Source: Kiritimatiellia bacterium (lineage in GTDB: Bacteria > Verrucomicrobiota > Kiritimatiellia > SLAD01). Taken from it: DNA of 9,463 bases. The position numbers and the translations under genes are program-made. Numbering within the stretch: the stretch's first letter is position 1; each line of letters starts with the position of its first letter. Positions 1 through 5,824 of the stretch are shown here, one piece after another. The notes beneath the pieces are model-generated. The model saw only the letters and a program-made list of their open reading frames with translations, searched no databases and was not told where the DNA came from. Where the stretch lies: positions 1 to 9,463 of the forward strand of contig SKZA01000303.1 in the NCBI GenBank assembly GCA_007127595.1, written 5' to 3'.

Positions 1-429
1 GAATTGTACAAACTCGACATCCCCATCGTGCCGCGTGTCATGAGCGAATGGACGCACTCCAAGACCGGCGTGGACATCAATCCCGGCGCGCAGATTGGCC
101 ACGGCTTTTTTATTGATCACGCCACCGGCGTGGTCATCGGGGAAACCTGCCATATCGGCAACCAGGTTAAACTCTATCAGGGCGTCACGCTCGGTGCGAA
201 GAGCTTCCCGCTCGACGAAAACGGGCGGCCGATCAAACATGTCCAACGCCATCCGACCGTAGAAGACAACGTCGTCATCTACGCCAACGCCACCATCCTC
301 GGTGGCGATACGGTGATCGGTAAGAATTCGACCATCGGCGGCAACGTTTTCATCATGGAAAGCGTTCCCCCCAATAGTTTCGTGGCGTCGAAACATCCCG
401 AACTGCATATCAAGTCGGGGAACGGATAA
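1..429 (+). CDS. cysE: Serine O-acetyltransferase, 3' part (5' end outside window)
   Basis: The open frame enters at the left edge and runs 142 codons to TAA at 427-429. It is the left-handed beta-helix catalytic part of serine acetyltransferase, which makes O-acetylserine from serine and acetyl-CoA, the first step of cysteine synthesis. Hexapeptide-repeat rungs are visible (for example IGETCHIGN and GDTVIGKNSTIGGN). Residues matching the E. coli catalytic set are present: the Asp of VDINP (partial residue 25), the Asp-His of FIDHATG (39-40) and the His of QRHP (84). The KSFPLDENGRPIKHVQRHP stretch carries extra residues before QRHP compared with E. coli CysE, as in the extended (EpsC-like) type. 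The tail does not end in Ile, so I cannot say whether it docks with cysteine synthase. The N-terminal helical domain is outside the window. It is convergent with the minus-strand genes and probably unrelated to them. Confidence 0.93.
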   Translation, partial: ELYKLDIPIVPRVMSEWTHSKTGVDINPGAQIGHGFFIDHATGVVIGETCHIGNQVKLYQGVTLGAKSFPLDENGRPIKHVQRHPTVEDNVVIYANATILGGDTVIGKNSTIGGNVFIMESVPPNSFVASKHPELHIKSGNG

Positions 430-614
430 GGGGCACAGTGTTCGGTCTTCGGTGGGGCCTGTGAGCGGGGCTCACGTTGTACAGCGAACTGAAAACTTTG
501 TCGCGAGCCCCTGAGATCAAAATGAAATGAGCAGCTCGATTTGACCGTCCTACTCGTTCCCAGCGCTCAAGTCTCCGCGGCCTCCTGTTCAAAAAAGCCT
601 TTGCGAGCTTCTGT
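430..614. other. Intergenic region between convergent genes
   Basis: These 185 bases separate the cysE stop from the stop of the minus-strand MBL gene. They hold the heptad pair and the small hairpins described at 438-511. The half next to the MBL gene has the word CTGTTCAAA at 586-594 and again at 611-619, straddling the MBL stop codon. I see no convincing gene, no RNA gene and no canonical rho-independent terminator here, although two convergent transcripts must end in or near it. Confidence 0.5.
438..497. repeat. Degenerate heptad inverted pair after cysE
   Basis: A left arm at 438-454 reads GTGTTCG GTCTTCG GTG, about 2.4 heptads. A right arm at 484-497 reads GCGAACT GAAAACT, two heptads in the complementary orientation. 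The left arm starts 8 bases after the cysE stop. Between them is a perfect GTGAGC-GGG-GCTCAC hairpin (461-475), whose GGGGCTC can alternatively pair with GAGCCCC at 505-511. There is no T-run, so it is not a standard terminator. This is the weakest member of the heptad family in the window, but it has the same polarity as the others. Confidence 0.5.
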
Positions 615-1487
615 TCAAATTTGCTGTTCAGGAGAGGAAGGAATCTCAATCACCTCGCCCTGCTTCGCCAAGCGCGCCTCGCCCCACGCCTCGCGAATCT
701 GCGCATCACGCACGTCACACGCCTCGTCGTTCATATCGGTTCCGTGATGCGTGATCAGCAGTTTCTTCACATCGCAGCGCTGCGCAATTTCGATCCCTTC
801 CAGCCAGGTGCTATGGCCCCAGCCGCGGTAAGGTTCATAATCGTCCGGCCCACACTTGCCGTCGAAGACCAATAAATCCGTTCCCGTCGGCGTCCCGCAG
901 AAACGCTCAAAGAGCGCCTTCTCCTCGTCGCTTGATTCGCCCCATTCGATGTCTGTCGCGATGACCAGTGAGCCGCCGGTTGCGGGCTCCTCGATCCGAA
1001 ATGCGGTAGAACCACCCGGATGATGCACGGGACACCAGCGAATACGCAATCCGCCGAATTCACCGGCCTGTTCCATGGATTCCGCGTCAAGAATGCGAAA
1101 GATCTTGCCTGCCTTCATTTCGCTCAACGGCAAAGGCCAAATGGGCGGATGTACAAAGGAATACGCGATATCCTCGACGGAAAGATCGTCAAAGACGCGT
1201 GCCGCCAGCTCGACCGTCCATTCCTCATCATACAACGGTGGAAACGCGGGCAAGCCCGATACATGATCGAGATGAAAGTGCGAAAAGAGCATCAATACAG
1301 AACGCAAGGCGGAATCCTGAGCTTTGAGACGATCATAAACCAATCGCAATCCCGTACCTGCGTCGATGATCAGCCTTTCGCCGGCTTCCCCTTCGATCAG
1401 AAACGAGGACGTATCTCCGCCATATCGAGCATATGCCGGATCGGCTATCGGACTGCCGCCGCGCACGCCACCCAGGAACAGTTTCAT
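615..1487 (-). CDS. Metallo-beta-lactamase-fold hydrolase, possible cyclic-nucleotide phosphodiesterase
   Basis: This 290-residue cytoplasmic protein has no signal peptide. The N-terminus (LGGVRGGSP, then RYGGDTSS, then LIIDAGTGLR at about 39-48) is typical of a family of MBL-fold hydrolases that bind two metals. Metal ligands are visible: HFHLDH at 70-75, a His in VHHPGG (155/156), the Asp of ATDIE (179) and a His in ITHHG (247/248). The first motif plus V-S-G-L matches the front half of the class II cAMP phosphodiesterase signature (HxHLDH), but the residues after it do not, so substrate is unproven. The start is well supported: AAGGA lies 7 nt upstream (1495-1499). The gene lies downstream of, and in the same direction as, the adenylate cyclase, 175 bp away across a repeat element. 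That context makes a cAMP-degrading role attractive; a generic RNase Z/PhnP-like hydrolase is the alternative. Confidence 0.85.
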   Translation of the reverse strand: MKLFLGGVRGGSPIADPAYARYGGDTSSFLIEGEAGERLIIDAGTGLRLVYDRLKAQDSALRSVLMLFSHFHLDHVSGLPAFPPLYDEEWTVELAARVFDDLSVEDIAYSFVHPPIWPLPLSEMKAGKIFRILDAESMEQAGEFGGLRIRWCPVHHPGGSTAFRIEEPATGGSLVIATDIEWGESSDEEKALFERFCGTPTGTDLLVFDGKCGPDDYEPYRGWGHSTWLEGIEIAQRCDVKKLLITHHGTDMNDEACDVRDAQIREAWGEARLAKQGEVIEIPSSPEQQI

Positions 1488-1524
1488 TTTGTTTTCCTTA
1501 CATTATCTAAAGGGGCCAGGAAGC

Positions 1525-1670
1525 CGTAAGAAGTAAGAAGTGAAAAGTAGAAAGTAGAATGAAGAGGCGTGGAAGATAATACTCTTTGCAAGCATAGGGC
1601 ACAACGCCCCGCCCCGAACCTCTTACGCTGCTTCTCACTTCTTACTTTTGACTTCTTACTCTTTACTTCT
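1525..1670. repeat. Inverted heptad-repeat element between cyclase and MBL genes
   Basis: The left arm (1525-1563) is purine-rich with a 7-bp period: AGTAAGA, AGTGAAA, AGTAGAA, AGTAGAA. The right arm (1631-1670) is its near-complement with the same period: TTCTCAC, TTCTTAC, TTTTGAC, TTCTTAC, TCTTTAC. The two could pair over about 30 bp. The 67 bp between them are not heptad-like. The right arm overlaps the end of the cyclase gene, so the cyclase stop codon (complement of 1663-1665) lies inside the repeat. The whole unit fills most of the 175-bp gap between the two genes, and its transcript could form a long hairpin affecting read-through. Confidence 0.8.
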
Positions 1671-3798
1671 CCGTCAAATTCCATACGCCGTCCCATGTTG
1701 CTGCCGGTTCGGCCACGAGCGCGCGGCAACGCTCGGCGTATTTACGCGATAACGGATCGTCCGCCCATTGTTCAAACAACTTCAAGGCCGCTTGCCACTG
1801 CTGATCCTCGCACAAGCGCAAGGCCCGCTCGAACTCATCGATTGGCATCGGCGGTGTGTCGCCCTTCATCCCCAACACCTCGTACACGCGCACAGGCGTT
1901 TTTCGACCCACAACGGTAATGCGCCCGATCTCGCGTCCGATCAAGGCGTCGCCGACGCCCTGCCTGGTCGATTCCGCCAGCATGGTCGCCGTGCCGAATT
2001 GTTTGTTAGCCCCTTCGAGACGGGCGGCCAGATTCGCCGCGTCGCCGAGTACGGTGTAATCAAAACGCTCGCGCGATCCCATGTTGCCGACGACCACGTC
2101 GCCCGTGTTCACGCCGATGCGCATGTGCAGTTCGACGCCCGTCCGCTCCTGAAACTCCGCACGGCGCTCGGCGAGCTTGCGCTGACATCGCAACGCGGTG
2201 CGCGCCGCGCGCTCCGCATGGTCCGGCTGGTTCAACGGGGCGTTCCAGAACGCGATGATCGCGTCGCCTTCGTATTTATCCAGCGTACCGCCTTCTTCCA
2301 AAATGATATCCGTCATATCGGACAGATAATCATTGAGTAAGCGCGTCAGATCCTGCGGCTCGAGTTTCTCGGAGATGGTGGAGAATCCGGCCAGATCGGA
2401 AAAGAAGATCGAGAGGGTGCGGCGTTCGCCGCCCAGTTTGAGCTGATCCGGATCCTTCATGATCTGTTCGATCACCGCCGGGCTCAAGTAATGCTTGAAC
2501 GCGCCCTTGATAAAGGCCTTTTGACGTCCTTCCAGCGCATAGCTTACCACCACGGCTCCGATCATGCTCGTCAGCATGCCCAACGTCTGCACAATGATCG
2601 GCCACCACACGCTGAAATCGTAGAGCGCAAAACCCACGAGCCACGGGATGGGCAGGAACACGGCAAAGAGCACGACCGTATGCCAAGCCTTGCTCGCAAG
2701 CAATACGCCGCAGGTAGCCAGCAGAATAAGTATGAACGTTGAAATAAGCACCCAGCGGTCGGGCAGCATACGGACAAAGTCATTGGCCAGGAAGTTATCC
2801 AGAATGGTCGTGTGCACTTCCACACCGGGCGTCACCGGACTGATGGGCGTCGGACGCAAATCCAGCAAACCCGGCGCGCTGAAGCCCAGAAATACATACG
2901 AATTGTTGAACACGATCGGAGATATGGGAGGCGTGCTCCCTTCCTGAATGCGTAATTCAGCCTGAATGATTTGCGCGGCGGTGTATTTAGGGTGCGTCCC
3001 GGACGGCCCGCGATATCTCAGGATGCTGCGCCCCTGCCTGTCGATGGGGATGCTTCTCCGCCCGATTTGCAAGCGGCCTTCCTCGATACGCATGGAGGGC
3101 AGGCCACGCCCGTCATCGCCCATTGCCGCCGCCATGTAGGCGGCCAGCCCCAACGAGGGCACCGGCCGGCCGTCGAATACCCGGAAGATATTGGCCCGGC
3201 GAATGATTCCGTCACGGTCCTGCACCCCCTTCACGTCCGCCATGATGGTGGAAGGGGTGGCCACCTCGGGTATTGGAAACGTGGCGCGCGGCATGACAAT
3301 GTCGAACGGATCGCGCCCCTCCAACCATTCGTCCAAACCGGCAATCGGCAAGCTGCGATCGGGCACAAAGTCCGGCCATTCGGCATGGCGTCCTACGCCT
3401 TCACTAAGGAAGATGGCCGGGGTGAACGGCGGCCCCTCACCTATGGCCTCGCCGAGTACTTCGTCATCGAACACACCGTAACTGGAGGCTTCGGTGTACA
3501 AAACGTCGAACGCCACGGCGCGCGCGCCGCCGCGCAAAGCGAACTGAATAATTGGCGCATAGACCTCGCGCGGCCACGGCCAGCGGATGCCCTGATCATC
3601 GGCCCAGTCCAGGCTGGACTGGTCGAGAACGATGACCTTGATATCCTCGGTAGCGGGACTCGGTCGCGCCTTGGTCAGTACGCGCCAATTCCACGTCGTG
3701 TATTCCCAGCGATCCAGCCAGCCATGTTTCCATAACTGCGCGGACAACGCCGTACACAGCACCGTCAACACAAGGCCGTAAATGAGCTTCTTGATCAT
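1663..3798 (-). CDS. CHASE2-domain class III adenylate cyclase
   Basis: This 711-residue inner-membrane protein has one N-terminal membrane segment (about 4-20). An extracytoplasmic CHASE2 sensor domain follows (about 30-335, with VIVLDQSSLDW, GARAVAFDVLY and PGVEVHTTILDNFL). Three further membrane segments lie at about 348-420, and a cytoplasmic class III cyclase domain at about 458-645. Catalytic residues are intact: metal Asp468 in FFSDLAGFS, Asp512 in DKYEGDAIIAFW, and Asn589/Arg593 in GDAANLAARLE. Lys508 and Thr582 occupy the purine-selecting positions and favour ATP over GTP. A C-terminal tail of about 60 residues (FERALRLCEDQQWQAALKLFEQW) is TPR-like. It should make cAMP in response to a periplasmic signal. 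The ATG at 3798 lacks a Shine-Dalgarno sequence because a heptad arm begins 10 bp upstream. The last codons and the stop run into another heptad array. Confidence 0.93.
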   Translation of the reverse strand: MIKKLIYGLVLTVLCTALSAQLWKHGWLDRWEYTTWNWRVLTKARPSPATEDIKVIVLDQSSLDWADDQGIRWPWPREVYAPIIQFALRGGARAVAFDVLYTEASSYGVFDDEVLGEAIGEGPPFTPAIFLSEGVGRHAEWPDFVPDRSLPIAGLDEWLEGRDPFDIVMPRATFPIPEVATPSTIMADVKGVQDRDGIIRRANIFRVFDGRPVPSLGLAAYMAAAMGDDGRGLPSMRIEEGRLQIGRRSIPIDRQGRSILRYRGPSGTHPKYTAAQIIQAELRIQEGSTPPISPIVFNNSYVFLGFSAPGLLDLRPTPISPVTPGVEVHTTILDNFLANDFVRMLPDRWVLISTFILILLATCGVLLASKAWHTVVLFAVFLPIPWLVGFALYDFSVWWPIIVQTLGMLTSMIGAVVVSYALEGRQKAFIKGAFKHYLSPAVIEQIMKDPDQLKLGGERRTLSIFFSDLAGFSTISEKLEPQDLTRLLNDYLSDMTDIILEEGGTLDKYEGDAIIAFWNAPLNQPDHAERAARTALRCQRKLAERRAEFQERTGVELHMRIGVNTGDVVVGNMGSRERFDYTVLGDAANLAARLEGANKQFGTATMLAESTRQGVGDALIGREIGRITVVGRKTPVRVYEVLGMKGDTPPMPIDEFERALRLCEDQQWQAALKLFEQWADDPLSRKYAERCRALVAEPAATWDGVWNLTEK

Positions 3799-3807
3799 GC
3801 AGGAATC

Positions 3808-4008
3808 GTTGATGGTCGATGGTTAATGGTTAATGCACGACGCCTTCGCATACGGGGGAATGATGCCTCGTCGCCCGTCAACCATCAACCATTGAATGCG
3901 CTTATGGTCCGGCTTCTTGGACACAGCTCCGGTATCCGTCCGGCGCAGGGATGCTCCAGACGAATTCGGGAGCTACGGTCGACCTTCAACCATCAACTAT
4001 TAGCCATT
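3808..4008. repeat. Inverted heptad-repeat element upstream of the cyclase
   Basis: The left arm (3808-3835) has heptads GATGGTC, GATGGTT, AATGGTT, AATG. Two arms of opposite orientation follow: 3878-3895 (TCAACCA TCAACCA TTGA) and 3979-4008 (ending TCAACCA TCAACTA TTAGCCA TT). Either can pair with the left arm. The DNA between is not heptad-like; it has a short ACGACG/CGTCG inverted pair (3837-3842 with 3869-3873) and a GTCC/GGAC hairpin near 3907-3922. The left arm starts 10 bp before the cyclase ATG and the last arm ends 4 bp before the M48 stop. The element therefore occupies almost the entire 214-bp intergenic region. I see no gene or convincing promoter in it. Confidence 0.82.
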
Positions 4009-4012
4009 CTTC

Positions 4013-5140
4013 TTACACGCCTTGCATCGCCCGCTCGAAGCGCTGCTGGCGCGCGGCGGGCGGTTCGGCCAACGCCGGAACATCGATCATGCGGCGGATG
4101 TCGCGAATACGATCGCGGGGCGGCGGGTGCGTACTCGCGAAATCGCGGCGACCGGGCTCAAGTTGCCGGTCCATCTCTTCCAGCATTCGCTTCAGACCGT
4201 TCGGGTCGTAGCCGACCCGCTTAAGAATCATTACGGCCGCGGCATCCGCCTCACGCTCCAGCCGACGCGCATACCCGCTCGTCATCATGGTGTGCGTAAT
4301 GTCGCTGATGGAGCCCTCGAACGCTTCGGTCAACTGCTTCATTTCGTCGCCCGCCAGCGTGCGCGTCGTCTCGATCGCCAATACGGTAAACGCCGTCACC
4401 AGTCGCGAAGACTTGATGGCGCGCAACCCGTGATTGTGTTGCACGTGTCCGATCTCGTGGGCCAGTACGGCGGCCAGCTCATCCTCCGTTTGACACAGAC
4501 GCAACATGCCGCGCGTTATGAAAACAAACCCGCCAGGCGCTGCAAATGCGTTGATCTCATCGCTGTCGAGAATCAGGAAGCGATATCCGCCGAACGTCTC
4601 GGGTTTATCCGAGGCCAGGGCAAGCGCCTGACCGAGTTCGTTGAGGTATGCGTTCGCCGCGGGATTATCGTATGGCGTGTACTGCGACAGGATCGTCGCC
4701 GAAACGGCCCGTCCAATGTAGTATTCCTGTTCCGGCGTTATGTCCTCGAACGTCCGTCCGATCGCTATGCCCGCGCGACGCAGCGATTCAGCCTCTTCCG
4801 GACGGATCGTCCCGGTGGCTTCGCCAACCGTTGCGCCGATATCAGATATGGTCTCGCAGCCGGCCGTCATCAGCAGTCCGCTAGTCAGACCAACCGATAA
4901 CAATAGGGAAAGAAAACCCCGCCTCTTCACCATTTCGCATGAGCTGCACCTTGGGCCTCTTGCTGTAGGGGCTTCGCTTGCGAAGACCGGCCGCAACCCA
5001 TATGCGCGGTCCGCGCAAGCGCGGCCCCTACGAAAGAGCCGACAGGTGGATTCCAAGGCGAAAAATCCAAGAGCGGGCGGAGGGGATAACACGCCGTACC
5101 CACCCACACCAAACAGCGAAGAACCAAAACGCTTCTTCAT
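4013..5140 (-). CDS. M48 family metalloprotease lipoprotein with repeat-derived N-terminal extension
   Basis: From Met at 4933 this is a 306-residue secreted zinc protease: signal peptide 1-25 ending ..LLMTAGC (Cys26, near-consensus lipobox), then an M48 domain with HEIGH at 159-163, third metal ligand Glu228 in EREAD, and STHP with His269. It resembles LoiP/BepA-type envelope quality-control proteases without a long TPR tail. The annotated start at 5140 is preferred on translation signals: AAGGAG lies 7 nt upstream (5148-5153), and the ATG forms an ATGA overlap with the SH3 gene stop. This adds 69 in-frame residues, low in protease similarity, encoded partly by an inverted-repeat pair (4965-5031). 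Met 4933 has no clear ribosome site. Probably the ancestral start was 5140 and a repeat entered just behind it. Which start now gives the functional lipoprotein is open. Confidence 0.9.
   Translation of the reverse strand: MKKRFGSSLFGVGGYGVLSPPPALGFFALESTCRLFRRGRACADRAYGLRPVFASEAPTARGPRCSSCEMVKRRGFLSLLLSVGLTSGLLMTAGCETISDIGATVGEATGTIRPEEAESLRRAGIAIGRTFEDITPEQEYYIGRAVSATILSQYTPYDNPAANAYLNELGQALALASDKPETFGGYRFLILDSDEINAFAAPGGFVFITRGMLRLCQTEDELAAVLAHEIGHVQHNHGLRAIKSSRLVTAFTVLAIETTRTLAGDEMKQLTEAFEGSISDITHTMMTSGYARRLEREADAAAVMILKRVGYDPNGLKRMLEEMDRQLEPGRRDFASTHPPPRDRIRDIRRMIDVPALAEPPAARQQRFERAMQGV
4965..5031. repeat. REP pair (BIME-like) with GTAG heads inside the M48 gene 5' end
   Basis: Terminal GTAGGGGC (4965-4972) and GCCCCTAC (5024-5031) are perfect inverted copies. 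Reading inward from each end, a GTAG head is followed by GGG and then a 14-nt palindrome with a two-base loop. On the plus strand this is CTTCGC-TT-GCGAAG (4972-4985); on the minus strand it is CCGCGC-TT-GCGCGG (5024-5011). A further inner pair GGCCGC/GCGGCC (4989-4994, 5021-5026) and TGCGCGG/CCGCGCA (5003-5009, 5011-5017) can compete for pairing. A GTAG head plus a hairpin is the hallmark of REP sequences mobilised by Y1 TnpA-REP (RAYT) transposases, and two in inverted orientation make a BIME. It is read through in frame as part of the M48 protein extension. Confidence 0.75.
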
Positions 5141-5613
5141 AAGTTGTCTCCTTCCGCCTTGAGGCCGCCTTCACGGAGGAACGCTGCGAGACGATCAGCC
5201 GTCACCGCCATCTGCTCCATGCGATCCACCCAGGAAAAGTCGATTTCCGCATGTTGCGCACGGAATTCCTGCTCCACTTCCGCACTGAACCCCTTGCCCG
5301 CCAAGGCCATTTCTTCCTGCGTCGCGGCGCCGGCCACATCCACCTCGCCCGCTTCCATCACGATGCGTTGACGGGTCAGGGCGGATTCATGAATCCATCC
5401 TTCCCTATCGGCGAATGCCACATAACGCCACGGTCCCTGATGACGCTTGACCTCTACGCGATCTCCGTATTCAACCGCGGTCACGACTGTGCCGAGGAAG
5501 GAAGGCCGATCGCGCAGATGGCCTTCGCGCACCTGCACACTCATTCTTGCCGCCTGTGCCGATACCGCCAGCCCGACCAGCAGCGTTGCTGCCATTATCC
5601 ATTTTGTTTTCAT
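5137..5613 (-). CDS. Secreted SH3-domain protein
   Basis: This small 158-residue protein has a clear Sec signal peptide (MKTKWIMAATLLVGLAVSAQA, cleavage near residue 21-22). One bacterial SH3 (SH3_3-like) domain follows at about 25-82: VREGHLRDRPSFLGTVVTAVEYGDRVEVKRHQGPWRYVAF then EGWIHESAL. The rest (about 83-158) is an acidic helical tail that I do not recognise. Bacterial SH3 domains of this kind often bind cell-wall peptides or sit next to envelope enzymes, so a periplasmic targeting or partner role for the M48 protease is likely but inferred. The start is firm: GGAGGA lies 7 nt upstream (5621-5626). Its TGA overlaps the M48 ATG. A heptad arm begins 20 bp upstream of its ATG, just behind the ribosome site. 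Confidence 0.88.
   Translation of the reverse strand: MKTKWIMAATLLVGLAVSAQAARMSVQVREGHLRDRPSFLGTVVTAVEYGDRVEVKRHQGPWRYVAFADREGWIHESALTRQRIVMEAGEVDVAGAATQEEMALAGKGFSAEVEQEFRAQHAEIDFSWVDRMEQMAVTADRLAAFLREGGLKAEGDNL
5148..5153 (-). promoter_or_regulatory. Shine-Dalgarno AAGGAG for the M48 gene's coupled start
   Basis: On the minus strand AAGGAG sits 7 nt before the ATG at 5140, inside the last codons of the SH3 gene. Together with the ATGA overlap at 5137-5140 it argues that translation begins at 5140, upstream of the repeat-containing extension, rather than only at the lipoprotein-like Met at 4933. Confidence 0.75.
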
Positions 5614-5632
5614 CTCATCGTCCTCCGATAAA

Positions 5633-5812
5633 GTGTTCGGTGTTCGGTCCTATTGGAGCGCGGCTGTGCCCCGACCGCTTCGCGTCGGGGTCAGCCGCTG
5701 CCTGCTGCGGGTGTTCCGAAGCGGGATACACTCGCGCTCCAGTATCAACGCTCTGCATCACGCCACCCAATCCACCATAACTCCGAACACTGAACCCTGC
5801 TCACTGAACACT
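5633..5812. repeat. Heptad-flanked composite element between TPR lipoprotein and SH3 genes
   Basis: The left arm is GTGTTCG GTGTTCG GT (5633-5648). The right arm is in the complementary orientation (5783-5812): GAACACT, GAACCCT, GCTCACT, GAACACT. Nested inside is a second inverted element (see 5651-5744). The left arm ends upstream of the SH3 ribosome site, leaving it intact, and the right arm ends 12 bp before the TPR gene stop. The composite therefore fills the 211-bp gap. It may insulate the SH3-M48 pair from the Mla genes, since the transcript would form a long hairpin. Confidence 0.82.
5651..5744. repeat. REP pair (BIME-like) with GGAG heads, nested in heptad arms
   Basis: Outer arms TATTGGAGCGCG (5651-5662) and CGCGCTCCAGTA (5733-5744) are inverted copies with one mismatch. 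Each carries a GGAG head (5655-5658 on plus, 5740-5737 on minus). Behind the plus-strand head is a two-step hairpin: GCGGCT/AGCCGC (5660-5665 with 5693-5698) enclosing CCCCGAC/GTCGGGG (5669-5675 with 5684-5690). Behind the minus-strand head is an imperfect hairpin at 5731-5711 (GTGT/ACAC plus a CCG/CGG core). GGAG is the alternative head known for REP sequences. The two halves are not the same sequence, unlike a simple duplicated repeat. Confidence 0.65.
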
Positions 5813-5824
5813 CCTTTAGACGCC

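Noticed and set aside
585..614. Terminator after the MBL gene (minus-strand AAGC..GCTTTTTT)
   Set aside because: A T-run is present, but the stem is only about four base pairs, too weak to call.
2971..3735. 254-codon plus-strand open frame
   Set aside because: It lies opposite the CHASE2 domain of the cyclase, has a low-complexity composition typical of a GC-rich antisense frame, and has no recognisable domain.
4022..4900. 292-codon plus-strand open frame
   Set aside because: It mirrors the M48 protease, whose HEIGH and signal-peptide features are clear; the antisense product is Arg/His-rich without motifs.
438..5812. Heptad arrays as a CRISPR or as microsatellites
   Set aside because: Units are 7 bp with no spacers, so this is not CRISPR. 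Sequences differ between loci and drift within arrays, so they are not one expanding microsatellite either.
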